A DNA stretch of 64,000 nt from Fodinibius sp050117475. GTDB taxonomy: Bacteria > Bacteroidota > Rhodothermia > Balneolales > Balneolaceae. Position 1 is the first letter of the stretch; every line of letters begins with the position of its first letter. The position numbers and the translations under genes were made by a program. A model generated the notes under the pieces. The model saw only the letters and a list, made by a program, of their open reading frames with translations. It was not told where the DNA came from and ran no database searches. The stretch covers positions 1-64,000 of the forward strand of contig JASFMR010000004.1 in the NCBI GenBank assembly GCA_050117475.1, written 5' to 3'. This document shows positions 17,369 through 30,000 of the stretch, piece after piece.

Positions 17369-19934
17369 ATCCCTGCCCTGCCCCACGATGATAAAACAGT
17401 TTTTTTATAATCTCAGTGGCAATTACATACAAAATGCTGATAATAATAATGACCGTTATTAGAGAAAGAGGAAGAGGGATAAAGCCGGTGACGGATTGCA
17501 TGGGAACGTAAGGCAAAACGAAGGAAAAAAGTAATACTGCCAATGCATTGACGACCAACATTCGGGCAGGTTTGGAATGAAAGAACCACCTCTTTGTCCG
17601 GATCACAAAGATAATTAGCACTTCTGTAAACAATGATTCAATAAACCAGGCTGTACGGAATTCTTCGGGCGATACCTGCAAAAGTAAAAGCAAAACACCA
17701 AATGTTAAAAAATCAAATAGTGTGCTCACCAGGCCGAAGATAATCATGAAATTTCGAATGAATCGAACCTTCCACTTTGGAGGCAACAGAATAAATTCTT
17801 CATCCACAACGTCGTTGGCAAGTGACATTCCGGGAAGATCTGAAAGCAGGTTATTGAGTAAAATCTGTTTTGCAAGCAATGGTAAGAAAGGCAAAAATGC
17901 TGAAGCTGCAGCCATGCTTACCATATTTCCGAAATTGGCACTCGACGTAGTGAGGATATATTTCAACGTATTTACGAAGGTGATTCGCCCCTCTCGAATC
18001 GTATCATATAACATCCCTAAATCGTGTTTCATGAGTACGAGATCGGCTGAATCTTTGGCTACGTCCACTGCCGAATCCACCGAGATACCCACATCTGCTT
18101 CATACAGAGCCATAGCGTCATTAATCCCATCTCCAAGGTAACCTACCACATAGCCCGCCCTTTTAAGCGCCCGGATAATACGTTCTTTCTGCTGGGGATC
18201 CAGTTCAACAAAAAGATCTGTTTTATGTACCCGCTGTAGCAGCGCCTCTTCACGTATCTGTTGAAGAACCTCACCGGTTATCATTCTCTCATTTGAAAGC
18301 CCCACCTGTTTTGCAACGTGCTGGCTCACATATCGGTTGTCTCCGGTTAAAATTTTAAGTTGTACTCCCAACTTGCCCAGATCCTCCAGCACTGAACTCA
18401 CCTGCTCTTTGGGAGCGTCATAAAACAATAAAAAACCGCAGAATAAAAAATTGTATTCATCGGCTTTGGATAAGGCCTTATGGTCCTTGGCAAGCTTTTT
18501 TTTAGCAACTCCCAGTACGCGGTACCCTTCTTTACTCCATTCTTTGTATTTGTTAGTAAGTAATTGTTTCCTTTCGTTTGTAAGAAGTAAAGTGTCATTC
18601 TCTCCTTCTACCGACGAACAAATAGCCAGAACCTGTTTAAAAGCTCCTTTTGAAATTAGCTCAATAACATTTGGATTTTGGGAATCTATTATAGCAACAG
18701 TAAGGCGCTTTCGTATAAAATCATAGGGAATTTCTCCCGTTTTGGTTACAGAAGAAAAATCATTTGCAATCTCTTTAGCCTTTTGGACCAAGGCATCATC
18801 CAATGGATTTTTAAGTCCTTGTTGAAAAGTTGAATTAAGACATGCCAGCCGCTCAACACTTGCAGATTCATTACCTTCACTGTCTACCGACCGGTCGAGC
18901 TTTATTACTCCTTCGGTTAGTGTGCCGGTCTTATCAGTACAAAACACATCCATACTTCCGAAGGTCTCAATGGCATTCAACTTCTTGACCACAATGCCAT
19001 GTTCAGCCATGCGATGAGCTCCATGTGAGAGTGTGATTGTGATAATTGCCGGCAGCAATTCCGGGGTCATCCCCACAGCTAAAGCAATAGCAAAAAGCAG
19101 GGATTCAAAGGTCGGTTTTTTATCAATGATATTGATGGAAAAGACCAGAACAACCAAGACGAGTATAATCTGTGTCAACAGATATGAAAACTGACGTATT
19201 CCCCTCTCAAAATCGTTTTCCGGCATTTCCAGTTGCAACTCGCTTGCAATACGTCCAACCTGCGAACGCGGCCCCGTCTCAGTTAAAAAAATCTTAGCTG
19301 TTCCGCTGCGAACTGATGTACCCATAAATACTGAATTAACAGCACGCTGTATAGGATCTTTTTCGTCTACGATGCCCACTTTTTTTTCAACCGGGAAAGA
19401 TTCGCCCGTCAGAGTCGCCTCACTTACAAAAAGATCTGTTGATTCCAGGATACGTCCGTCTGCTGGTATGAGGCTGCCAGCGGACAATAAGACAACATCA
19501 CCGGGCACAAGTTCCGTTGAAGGTATTTCTACCGCCAATCCATCTCTTATTACTGTCGAATTAATACAGATCAAAGCCTTAAGCTTCTCAACAGCTTGCT
19601 TTGCACTGTGCTCCTGGCGAAAACTGATATAAGTGCTTACAAACACAATACCAAGGATAATAACTGCCTCAAACCAATCATACATTAGTGCTGAAATGAG
19701 GGCGGCGATAATAAGAACAATCAGCAGTGGACTCTTAAACTGTTTAAGAAATAGTTTTACAACTGAAATGTGAGGTTTTTGAACAATTTCATTCCTCCCG
19801 TATTTTTGAATCCGCTGTTTAGCCTCTATATCACTTAAACCCCTTGGATTCGATTCGTACAGCCGGTAAAGTTCCTCAAACGACAAACTCCAAAACGGTC
19901 TCTTCCCCTCTTTGATATGTTTTGAGTATTTCAA
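17361..19934 (-). CDS. mgtA: Magnesium-translocating P-type ATPase (P3B, MgtA type)
   Basis: 857-residue pump that in this subfamily imports Mg2+ with the gradient. TGES (176-179) marks the actuator domain, VGMTPELLP (287-295) is the P3B-specific fourth-helix motif, and CTDKTGTLT carries the phosphorylated D334. LTGDN and GDGINDAMAL complete the P and hinge motifs. Ten membrane helices are expected: two before residue 105, two before 300 and six after 660. It lies 92 nt downstream of another P-type ATPase in the same direction. No leader peptide or Mg riboswitch is recognisable in the short gap. Confidence 0.9.
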   Translation of the reverse strand: MKYSKHIKEGKRPFWSLSFEELYRLYESNPRGLSDIEAKQRIQKYGRNEIVQKPHISVVKLFLKQFKSPLLIVLIIAALISALMYDWFEAVIILGIVFVSTYISFRQEHSAKQAVEKLKALICINSTVIRDGLAVEIPSTELVPGDVVLLSAGSLIPADGRILESTDLFVSEATLTGESFPVEKKVGIVDEKDPIQRAVNSVFMGTSVRSGTAKIFLTETGPRSQVGRIASELQLEMPENDFERGIRQFSYLLTQIILVLVVLVFSINIIDKKPTFESLLFAIALAVGMTPELLPAIITITLSHGAHRMAEHGIVVKKLNAIETFGSMDVFCTDKTGTLTEGVIKLDRSVDSEGNESASVERLACLNSTFQQGLKNPLDDALVQKAKEIANDFSSVTKTGEIPYDFIRKRLTVAIIDSQNPNVIELISKGAFKQVLAICSSVEGENDTLLLTNERKQLLTNKYKEWSKEGYRVLGVAKKKLAKDHKALSKADEYNFLFCGFLLFYDAPKEQVSSVLEDLGKLGVQLKILTGDNRYVSQHVAKQVGLSNERMITGEVLQQIREEALLQRVHKTDLFVELDPQQKERIIRALKRAGYVVGYLGDGINDAMALYEADVGISVDSAVDVAKDSADLVLMKHDLGMLYDTIREGRITFVNTLKYILTTSSANFGNMVSMAAASAFLPFLPLLAKQILLNNLLSDLPGMSLANDVVDEEFILLPPKWKVRFIRNFMIIFGLVSTLFDFLTFGVLLLLLQVSPEEFRTAWFIESLFTEVLIIFVIRTKRWFFHSKPARMLVVNALAVLLFSFVLPYVPMQSVTGFIPLPLSLITVIIIISILYVIATEIIKKLFYHRGAGQGFN

Positions 19935-20026
19935 TATTGCAACCTGTCAATCTCCCAATGTTTTATACTCAGGTAAAATACAGAGACCGTAATTAATCAA
20001 AAAATCTATTATTACGTCAAAACTAC

Positions 20027-22717
20027 CTACCCTCTCAATAGTATTTTCCGAAATTGACCCAATATAAAAGGTATCAGACTTATACTTCCCACTGTCAACC
20101 AACCCTGGAAATCCGGGCGGGAGATCTGAAGCACACTTGCTATGCCCGGCACATAAACAGCTATCATCAGCAACCCTATACACAATAAAATAGCAACCCA
20201 GATATAAGGGTTCCGGTTGATATTGTTATCAATAAAATGGGATTTGTCACTCCGCATATTAAATACATGCCAGATCTGTGCAAAAGCCAACGTCAGGAAC
20301 GAGATTGTAACGGCATCTCCGGGTGGTAAACGCAGGTAATCCAATGCTACAAATAACGCTCCCAAAACAGAAAGAGTAATTATAAACCCATAAATGGCTA
20401 CCCCCATCCATTGCGGGTTACCCAAAAGAGGCTGATCCGGTTCTCTGGGAGGCTGCAGCATGATTCCTTTTTCTCCTTCCCCTACTCCCAGTGCCAACGC
20501 CGGAAAAACATCCGTCACCAAATTAAGGAAAAGGATTTGAAGGGGAAGGATGGGTAAAGGAGTCCCCAGTATGGAGGCTAATCCAACAACCATCACTTCG
20601 CTGACGTTACAAGACATCAGGTAATAGATAAATCGTCGAATATTGCCAAAGATAATACGTCCCTGCTCTATAGCCTTGACAATGGTAGAAAAAGCATCAT
20701 CAGTTAGAACCATATCCGCTGCTTCCCGGGCTACCTGTGTGCCTCGCTGCCCCATGGCTATTCCGATATCAGCCTTCTTTAGTGCCGGGGCATCGTTAAC
20801 CCCATCACCGGTCATGGCGACTATTTGCCCGTTTTTTTGGTAAAATTCAATCAGGTCAAGTTTCTGGCGGGGATTAATACGTGCAAAAATAGAGGCTCTC
20901 AACACATGCTGAGATTTATTTAGAGAAGCCTCAAGATCGGGATTGCCGGGTAAATCCGCACCATGAATAACACCTGCCTCCCTATCGTCATAAATTCCTA
21001 ATTCCCGTGCTATATACTTGGCAGTAGCTACTTGATCACCGGTAATCATGACCACTCGTATACCGGCTTTTCGACAATCTTCGATAGCGGGTCTAACATC
21101 CTTTCTTGGCGGATCTGACATAGCGGCCAACCCTACAAATGAAAGATCCGTATATGGATTTCCCTTCGTGTCACTAACTGATTTAACGGCAAGAGCGATC
21201 ATACGAAGTCCTTGGGAAGCAAGCTTCTCGTTGAGTTGTTCCCAATCCGTCCGCTGTTGATCATCCAGTGCTCGGCTTCGGCCACTGACTATAACAGAAT
21301 CACATTTTTTTAAAACTGAACCGGGAGCTCCCTTCACGTTGACCCGGAAGCTCCCTTCCCCCACTTGGTTCCAGGTTGCCATCATTTTGACATCTGCATC
21401 AAATGCCTCTTCCCGTGCCTCCGGATATTGCTGTATAAGTTCACTAAACTCAATGCCGCCTTTTCGTGCTGCATTCAGCAGAGCGACCTCCAGGGGATCG
21501 CCTGTCCCGCCGTCCCCTTGATCAAAAAGAGCTGCATTGTTGCACAGGGTTCCAACTTCCAGGGCCAGACGTAGATCTTCATCGTCTGCTGTGCGAACTT
21601 GTCTGCCATTCATGGAAAAGGCGTGTTCCCCGTCCCCGACTTTAATTTCCTTTTGGGGAAGATAAAAATGTGTAATCGTCATCCTATTTTCGGTGAGAGT
21701 ACCCGTTTTATCCGTACAAATAATACCAGTTGCACCCAGCGTCTCAACGGAAGATAAGCGGTTAATGAGCGCATTTTTCCCCGCCATTATTTGAAGCCCT
21801 TTTGCCAGGGCTATTGTAGCAACGATAGGCAATCCCTCAGGTATTGCAGCCACCGCCAAAGCAATACCCGTTTCGACCATAAGGTAGAGGTTTTTTCCAG
21901 CTACTATTCCTGAAACAGCAACAAATATTGCAATTAATAATGTTATGGCTATCAATCGATAACCAAGTTTAGTTAAACGTTTTTCTAGAGGTGTCTGTTC
22001 TTCCCGGGCTTCTTCCACAAGTGAAGAAATCTGGCCCAGTTCCGTCCGTAAACCCGTACTTACAACTACGCCCTCCCCGGCTCCTCTCGTTACGGAAGTG
22101 CCTTTATACAGCATATCAGATCGTTCGGCCAGGATGGTATCCTCGGCCAGGGCCTCAATATGTTTTTCCACCGGCAGGCTTTCGCCCGTCAAAGGGGATT
22201 CGTCTGCCTGCATTTTTGAGCTTTCGATAATCCTAAGGTCGGCCGTGATTATGTCTCCTCCCTCAACAATGACAACGTCACCGGGAACCAGTTCTTCGGC
22301 ATCAACCTCCTTAACCGTGCCTTCTCTCCTTACCCGCGTTTTAACTTTACCAAGTTTAAAGAGGGCTTCCATCGAACGTACCGCCCGCAACTCTGTAAAG
22401 AAACCGATGAAACTATTGATTAAGATTACAACGGCAATAGCCCATCCATCAATATGTTCCCCGAGCCAAAAAGCAAAGAATGCCGCTATTATCAGTAGAA
22501 GGATTATAATGCTCTTAAACTGATCAATGAATATCGAGAGGAAGCTTCTCTTTTTGTGCTCTTTCAGCTGGTTCCGACCATATTCCTGAAGACGCTGATG
22601 CACTTCTCTATTTGTCAACCCTTGATCGGCATCCGACTTTATAAGATCCACCACCTCTTCCGCTTCAAGAGCCCACGGATGGGGTAAATCGGTCGCACTA
22701 TTACTTTCTTTATTCAT
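20027..22717 (-). CDS. P2-type cation-transporting ATPase, Ca2+-pump-like
   Basis: 896 residues. TGES (177-180), AIPEGLP (291-297) and CTDKTGTLT with D336 show a P2 ATPase. Residues that bind Ca2+ at site II of SERCA are kept: Glu in PEGLP, the N-x-x-E pair in CNVSE (helix 5) and N-x-x-T-D in FLNLVTD (helix 6). Export of Ca2+ or another cation is therefore likely, while Na+ or Mn2+ cannot be excluded. The N-terminus starts with the usual PW...EV helix. It follows the cheB-like gene and precedes mgtA on the minus strand; the three may be co-transcribed. Confidence 0.85.
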   Translation of the reverse strand: MNKESNSATDLPHPWALEAEEVVDLIKSDADQGLTNREVHQRLQEYGRNQLKEHKKRSFLSIFIDQFKSIIILLLIIAAFFAFWLGEHIDGWAIAVVILINSFIGFFTELRAVRSMEALFKLGKVKTRVRREGTVKEVDAEELVPGDVVIVEGGDIITADLRIIESSKMQADESPLTGESLPVEKHIEALAEDTILAERSDMLYKGTSVTRGAGEGVVVSTGLRTELGQISSLVEEAREEQTPLEKRLTKLGYRLIAITLLIAIFVAVSGIVAGKNLYLMVETGIALAVAAIPEGLPIVATIALAKGLQIMAGKNALINRLSSVETLGATGIICTDKTGTLTENRMTITHFYLPQKEIKVGDGEHAFSMNGRQVRTADDEDLRLALEVGTLCNNAALFDQGDGGTGDPLEVALLNAARKGGIEFSELIQQYPEAREEAFDADVKMMATWNQVGEGSFRVNVKGAPGSVLKKCDSVIVSGRSRALDDQQRTDWEQLNEKLASQGLRMIALAVKSVSDTKGNPYTDLSFVGLAAMSDPPRKDVRPAIEDCRKAGIRVVMITGDQVATAKYIARELGIYDDREAGVIHGADLPGNPDLEASLNKSQHVLRASIFARINPRQKLDLIEFYQKNGQIVAMTGDGVNDAPALKKADIGIAMGQRGTQVAREAADMVLTDDAFSTIVKAIEQGRIIFGNIRRFIYYLMSCNVSEVMVVGLASILGTPLPILPLQILFLNLVTDVFPALALGVGEGEKGIMLQPPREPDQPLLGNPQWMGVAIYGFIITLSVLGALFVALDYLRLPPGDAVTISFLTLAFAQIWHVFNMRSDKSHFIDNNINRNPYIWVAILLCIGLLMIAVYVPGIASVLQISRPDFQGWLTVGSISLIPFILGQFRKILLRG

Positions 22718-22795
22718 ATACCCCTTTATGAATGTTGAAAAGCTCTCTTGATATATTTTTATCTGATATTCTTAGTAACAGCCCGCATAAGCTTT

Positions 22796-23935
22796 TTATA
22801 AATCAAAAATATCCCCCATTACCGTGCCTTTATTTACCGACTGGGTACCAACAGCGGTTTTTTGGGTGCGTTGCATTATTTCATTAGCCAGTTCTTCGGG
22901 CGGGTAATACTCTCTTGTCAACCCATCCCTTATAACAGAAAGGGGAAGCTCTGGAGCTATTGCTGTTCGGGGATGCTGTACAATAACTTGTCCGCCGCCT
23001 CGCTTAATCTCTTCTGCCCCGGCTAATCCATCTTGACCGCAACCGCTCATTAGGATGCCGAGTGTATGTTTGCCGTATACATGAACCGCTGAACGGAAGA
23101 GAATATCTATGGACGGCCGCATATTGTTTTCGCGAAGGCCTCGGTGGGTATTCAAAACATTCTGGTACCCTGCTTGACTAATTTCACAGTGATAGCCTCC
23201 GGGAGCAACCCATACGTCACCAGCTTCCAGAGCAACACCATTTGTAGCTTCCCTTACCATCAGGGAAGAATTGGCATCTAGCTTTTCAGCCAATATTTTT
23301 GTGAAGGTTCTGGGAAGGTGCTGAACGATAATGATAGGTACCCCCAGATCTTGCGGCAAATCTGACAACAATGTAAAGAGGCTTTTGACCCCACCTGTAC
23401 AGCCGCCAATAACAACCACATCAGCCGGCTCACAGGCTTCCGGTTCTTCTGTTAAATGCTCAAACATTTTCTGGGGATGAATGAGTGATTGTAAAAAATC
23501 TTCATCTATATTTTGGCGTTCATGTATTTTGCTGGCGACCCTTATCAGAGGTTCAAGTCTTTTTCGAAGATGACGTTCAGCAAACAAAATTAAATTCTTG
23601 TGCATAGGCTTGGTTACAAAATCCACCGCTCCGTACCGCAATGCGGTAATAACAGCTTCGCCACCTTCGGGACTTCGGGGACTGATGACAACTACAGGCA
23701 GGGCAGGAAACTTTTTACGAAAATTACCTAATAGAGTCAATCCCCGGGATTCCATGTTGTCAATGCTTAAGAGAACGACATCCGGTTCTTCACGGCCAAT
23801 TACCTCCTCAATATCGGCTGAATCGTCGGTTACCCATGTTGTATCCAGGTAATCATATTTATTTAAAATACTAGTTACAGCTCTGCGAACGAGGATATTA
23901 TTATCAATAATCAGAACTTTGATATTACGATTCAT
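22796..23935 (-). CDS. CheB-like methylesterase protein with altered receiver and Cys nucleophile
   Basis: 379 residues from ATG at 23935, where GGAG lies 6 nt upstream; the longer frame to 23998 lacks a ribosome site. A receiver-like domain (1-125) is followed by a linker and a CheB esterase domain (about 172-360). Canonical CheB removes methyl groups from chemoreceptors after phosphorylation. Here the phosphate-accepting Asp position is Ser57 (PDVVLLSID), only one of the paired acidic residues remains (D11, N12), and the catalytic Ser is Cys179 (IGGCTGG). His206 (QHLP) and Asp302 (GQDG) of the triad are kept. No chemotaxis gene is nearby, so a different, phosphorylation-independent role is likely. 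Confidence 0.8.
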   Translation of the reverse strand: MNRNIKVLIIDNNILVRRAVTSILNKYDYLDTTWVTDDSADIEEVIGREEPDVVLLSIDNMESRGLTLLGNFRKKFPALPVVVISPRSPEGGEAVITALRYGAVDFVTKPMHKNLILFAERHLRKRLEPLIRVASKIHERQNIDEDFLQSLIHPQKMFEHLTEEPEACEPADVVVIGGCTGGVKSLFTLLSDLPQDLGVPIIIVQHLPRTFTKILAEKLDANSSLMVREATNGVALEAGDVWVAPGGYHCEISQAGYQNVLNTHRGLRENNMRPSIDILFRSAVHVYGKHTLGILMSGCGQDGLAGAEEIKRGGGQVIVQHPRTAIAPELPLSVIRDGLTREYYPPEELANEIMQRTQKTAVGTQSVNKGTVMGDIFDL

Positions 23936-24098
23936 ATAACTCTCCAATTTAAAACTTAACGTTCTCTCTGGATATTGAATGTCCCCGTCAAGCACCAACT
24001 AGTATATATAAAGCATCCCTACAAAACTGTACGTTCATCTATTCTATCTATGTAAGAGTTACTACTACATATTTACAATTAGAACACACTTATAGGAA

Positions 24099-27000
24099 CT
24101 AATGACTACCAACTATTATTTTGATTTTATGAGATTTCCCGTCTCTTTCCATCATCATTTTTACAGTTCCTTTTTTTACAACGATTTCTTTTCCATCCAA
24201 GGTTGCAGAGAGTGTGCCTTCCGATCGTTTTTGGGGATTTAAAACCTCAACATAATATTCCGTCTTGCCATCCAGCTCCCTGACGGCCATGCTATATCTC
24301 TTCCATTCTTTATAGATGAGGGGGGAAATTTGTAGCATATTATTTTTTTGAATATTTAATCCTAAAACAGATTCGATAATTACACGATACATCCAACCCG
24401 CCGATCCAGTGTACCAGGTCCATCCACCCACCCCTGTAAGCGGGTTCTCCCCGTAAATATCAGCTGCTACTGCATAGGGCTCAACCAGGTAATGCTCAGC
24501 GTCGGCCTTTTCCAAAGCATGGTTTACCGGCAGAAGCATTTTTATGAGCTGCACCGCTCTTTCTCTGTTTCCCTTTTCGGCAAAGGCCTTAACCAGCCAG
24601 AGTGCAGCATGTGTATATTGCCCGCCATTCTCCCGGACCCCCGGGATATACCCTTTGATATATCCCGGATTTTGCTCTGTCTTATCAAAAGCCGGGGTTA
24701 ATAGCCGTATGATGCCGTCAGTTTCTGAAACCAAAAGCTCATCCGCAGAGGACAATGCTTTCTTCGCTTTATCCGGCGTAGCCACCCCTGAAATGACCGA
24801 CCAGGCTTGGGCAATCCCATCAATACGACATTCCATATTTTCCGATGATCCGATTGGTGTCCCATCGTCATAAAATGCACGACGATACCATTGACCATCC
24901 CACCCCTCTTTATTAAGATGCGTCTTCAAATTTTTCCGATAAGCCTGGTATTTTTCAACCCTCGCATCATCATTGCGTTTTTTACACACAGGTATCATTT
25001 TTCCTAAAATATCATATAAGAAAAACCCAAGCCAGACACTCTCACCTTTGCCCCCGGTTCCAATATTATTCATCCCGTCGTTCCAGTCCCCCGATCCGAT
25101 TAGCGGCAATCCATGAATACCACTTGTAAGGGACCTGTCAATTGCACGACAACAATGTTCATATAGCGTAGCGCTTTCCGATGATACTTCTGGGATTAAA
25201 TATGCTTCGTGTTCATCATCTTGCAACTGTCGGGCTTTTAAAAATCTAATATTTTCATCAAGGATATCCTCGTCACCTGTGTGATTGATATAAAAAGCCG
25301 TGACATAAGGCAACCATAACAAATCATCGGAAATACGGGATCTGATTCCCCTATCTGTGGGTGGATGCCACCAATGTAAAACATCCCCTTCTAAGAACTG
25401 ATGTCCCGCATGTAGCAGGATCTGGCTTCGGCTGAGATCGGGATCCAGGTAACAGGCAGCAGCAGCATCCTGAAGCTGATCTCGGAATCCAAAAGCTCCA
25501 CTGGCTTGATAAAATCCTGACCGAGCCCACATACGGCAGGCAATATTTTGATATTGCAACCATCCATTTGCCATAAAATTCAATTCAGGGACTGGAGATT
25601 GTACTTTAATGCGTCCCAATTTATTAGTCCAAAACTTCTTGACTTTTTCGAAGGAATCTCTAATGGTCCCTGAATCCCGGTATTTAGAAATTATCTTTCT
25701 TGCTTCCTCTTCGTTTGTTGTTTCTCCCATATAAAAAAAGAAGTCGGCAGAACCACCGGAATCCAGTTTTGCGGTAGCCTTGATAGCGGCACAAGCCTCA
25801 AAGCCAACCCCGAATCGTTGTTCAAGGTCCGTAGCATATCCCAATGCCAAGGGATTTTTCATATTCCTGTTTCTACCAATAAATTCTGCCCGATCTGCCG
25901 TATAGGATTCGGATTCCATCTCCGCATTTGTGAAGATCCCAGTAAATCCTATACGTCCCGCAAATTCATTGTTAAAATAATTACGAGCAAATATTGTTTG
26001 GTTTTCCTCATCAAAAGCAGTGGTTAGATAACGGGTACTGTCCTCCCTGAAGATTCCCAATACCCAATCCAAATAACGGAAAACAGAAAGGGTTTTTGGC
26101 ATTAAATCAGTATTTACCAGTCTTAACCTGATAATTTTGATAGGATCATCTTTGTCAACCCACTTCGTGATCTCTTGTTCTATATTCAGTGTCTTACTGC
26201 GCCAAATGCTATAGCCAAAACCATGTCTAACTTCATGAAAATGACTTCCCGGTACCGGGCCCGGTGTCGGTGACCAGAATAACTGTTGATCTTCATCACG
26301 AATATAAATCACTTCACCGGGCGGGTCCGTCACAGCGTCATTTGACCATGGTGTCAGCTTATTTTCCCGGCTGTTCCTGCTCCAGGTGAAGTCGGAACCG
26401 CTTTCGGAAGTGATGAAACCAAACTGAGGATTACTGATTACATTTATCCAAGGAGCAGGGGTATGGCTTAATTTCATTTTATCATCAGAATTCCGCCCAA
26501 TCCGGATGACATATTCTGTGCCGGTATGGTTAAATCCACCATAACCATTATAGAACATTAGGTCAGAGTCATCAGGAATATCAACTTCGTGACTTTCAAA
26601 TAAATTTATCGGGTCATACATTCTTTCCTGCTGCCAGGCTTCAACTTCGCGCAACGTAATCTGGTCCAGTTTCGGAAGCTTTCCTTTAAGAACAACCCTG
26701 GCAACCGTATCAATCAACGTCCGGTCTTCAGCCGACAACTGATCTGAACGCAGTAAAAATACTCGCCCTTTATCCTGGTATCGGTGATGTTCCGAAGAAA
26801 TCTGTACCTGTTGCATAATTGCTTCCTGTAGTTCATCTACATAGGAAGGAGGATGATCATTCATAAACACTATATCGACCCTGAGGCCTTTATGGCGCCA
26901 AAAAGCATGAGCTTTCAACAACAGAGCTACCTCTTTGATAAACTCAGTATCTTCAATGTGATAAACCAATATTGGGACATCCCCGGAAATGCCGTGCGTC

Positions 27001-30000
27001 CACAAATCCGATTGAAGCTTCCTGTTCTTTTGGAGTGTTCCTACGTCAGCCCTGAACCTTTCACAATTAAACAGTAAATAGCCACTCAAATTCTGGAAAT
27101 AATGGGCCCGTTCCCCCGATAAACCGAGATGTTCAAGTTCTACACTGCCGTAAATGGAAGCCAGCTCGAAAACCCGGTCTGTGGCATAAGGGTTGTCATA
27201 GCGATCTGCCATGGAAATGGCCTCATCCCTTGTCTTTTCCCAACCCAATCCAAAGGTTATATTCTTCTTTTGACCGGGTTCCAATGTAACAATGCGCCGG
27301 ATACTTAAAATAGGATCTCGAACATTGCCCACCATCCCACTAAGTTGAGCTCCCGGGTCCATGGCAGCCGGGCTTTCAAGCGATCTGTTCCGACCAATAA
27401 AATTACTGCGTTCTGTCTCTATTTGCAGGGCATTCTGAATATCTTCAATATCTTCACTGGCAATAGTATGTACCAACCATTGAGACTCTTCATCCTTTCC
27501 GCGAGGCCGCCGTTTTGCCAATACCGCATGATGTTCTTTGATATATTCAGTCTGAACAAAAAGGTTCGAAAAAGCAGTATGGGCCCGATCAGCCTCAAAA
27601 TCATTAAGGGCTACCTCGGCAAAACTGGTAAGCTCAATTTTTCGAACACGATCCGAATAATTAGTCAGGGTGATCTTCCGCAATTCAATGTCATCTTCCG
27701 GAGAAACGCATACCTCCATAAATGATTCTATCCACTCATCTACGCGGGCATACTGCACCTTGCCGGCATGGTACCAGCTATCGTAACGGTCGGCCTGGCG
27801 TTTGACCGGCTGATGGCCAATCGACCAGTATTCTCCGCTCTCCAGATCTCTGACGTAGAAAAACTTTCCATAGGGGTCCTGAACAACATCGGAACGCCAA
27901 CGGGTCAGCATGGTGTCATTGTAATATGAATAGCCCGTGCCTGTATGGGTGAGTACTGTGGAATAACGACCGTTGGATAGGATATGGGTCCTGGGCGGAG
28001 TAGCATTCAGACCATCGATACCGGCGTGGTCTACAGAAAGTTCCACTTTCTTTTCTTCAGCAGGCTCCAGCTCAACATCAATCGGCCGTGGTTCTTTTAT
28101 TGGGATACCTCTCGGGATTCGTTCCTGAAGCAATAATTCACAAGCCTGAACGAGCGGATGGGAGTGAAATAAGTGTTGTATAAAATTATCCCTCAACACA
28201 TTTGCTAATGCGAGCAGGCTCATGCCCTGGTGATGAGCCATATACATTTTGACGATCGCTCTCTTGTCATTGCCATTGTTATTCAGGCGCCCGGGCGTAT
28301 AATCAACAGCCTCGTAAAACCCATTAGGCCCAAAGGCTCCCTCCTCCTTAAGTTTTCTCAAGTTTTTGAGCGCATCCACAGGCTGGATCATCATAGCCAG
28401 CATACCGGCATATGGAGCAACAACATAATCCTCAGCAAGTCCACGACGAAGGCCAAGCCCGGGTGCACCAAACGCACGGTATTGATAATGTAACTCCAAG
28501 CTTAAAATGTTATACCCGCTCTCAGAAAATCCCCAGGGCCTACGACGCAAATTACCGTAATCTTTTTGCCATTTAACAACCTGTTCATAGGTGTGACTAA
28601 GCAATGTTTTATCATACCGTGACATAAAAAGAAGCGGCATGAGGTATTCAAAGATCGTACCTCCCCATGATAATAAGATCTCATTTTTCTCAATACTGGT
28701 TAGCCTCCTGCTCAACCGAAACCAGTGTTCCGGCGGCACATCCCCCTTTGCAATGGCTATAAAAGAAGCAAGCCGGGCTTCACTGGCCAACAGGTCATAA
28801 GTACCTTTATCCTGCATAGCATGTTCAACGTTGAACCCAATACTGAAGAGCTCTCTTTCTGAGTTGTAGACAAGCTTGAAATCCATCTCCTCAACCATAG
28901 TGCGACAAATCGATGCAAGGTTTTCAACCTTGCGAAGCTTGCTTTCCATAGGCTTAATAGCCCTTAGAAAATTAATTTCTACATCCGAAGTACCGGAAGG
29001 TTCCGTCGTTTGCCCATTCTTTGACAGATAATCCCTGATTTCCTGGAGCTGATTGTCGATCTGAATGCATGGACGATTAAACCAGTCTTTCCATTCACCA
29101 TATTTTAAATCTTCGAACTCATCCTGTAAGATACTAAGGTTTATCTCTCCCAGTTCTTTAGCTTTAGGATGCAATTTATTCAACGCATTTTGCCAGTCCG
29201 AGATATCTTCCGGAGCTTCTTTAGGCAGAACATCTTTTACATTTTCCAGTTTCTGGGTAAGCAGTTCGTGTAATTTTTTATACCCGCCCAAGTCATCCAG
29301 CTCTTTCACGAGTTCTTCCAGAACAAAGACCGTTTGGTCGAGGCCATCCCAAAATACAGGATTGAGCCAGCGTTTTTGGCCTATTTGTTGTAAGAATCTT
29401 TGTACAACAAGTAGAGAAGCCGCCAAATTTCCCGAATCAACGGTAGAAACATAGTTTGGACTTAATATGGCTCCTAGCCTGGTACTATACCAGTTATAAA
29501 AATGTCCCCGGTAACGATCCAGCATCAGCATGGCATTCAACGTATTTTCAAGCCGTTCAATCATATCGGTAAGTGTGATATAACCCATCTCGTATGCCGT
29601 AGGAATCGAAACCAGGGCTAAACCTATATTCGTTGGTGAAGTTCGTCCGACGGGACCTATATATGGATCTTCCTGTACATTGTCTGGAGGAAGCCACGAA
29701 TGTTCCTCATTCATATACTGCTCGAAAAAGTGCCAGGTACGCCTGGCATAACCTTTTAATTCTGACAAATCTTTGGGCTTTAGTTCTTTACCATTTTTAT
29801 CTGGTTCTTTTTCGAGGTAGTATGCCACATAAGGTGTCACAACCCAGCCTATACAAACCGGAATTGCAATAAATAATACAGGGTCATCATAAACAGCCAC
29901 CAAAAACAAGGACAAGCCCGCCCAAAAGATGTTTGCCCACATGCTGATCCAGTAATTCCATAATGAAGTGCTTATTTGTTGCTCCACCTGAGTTGCAGTA

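Noticed and set aside
22796..23935. CheB-like gene as part of a chemotaxis operon
   Set aside because: No cheR, cheA, cheW or receptor gene nearby, and the receiver is not phosphorylatable.
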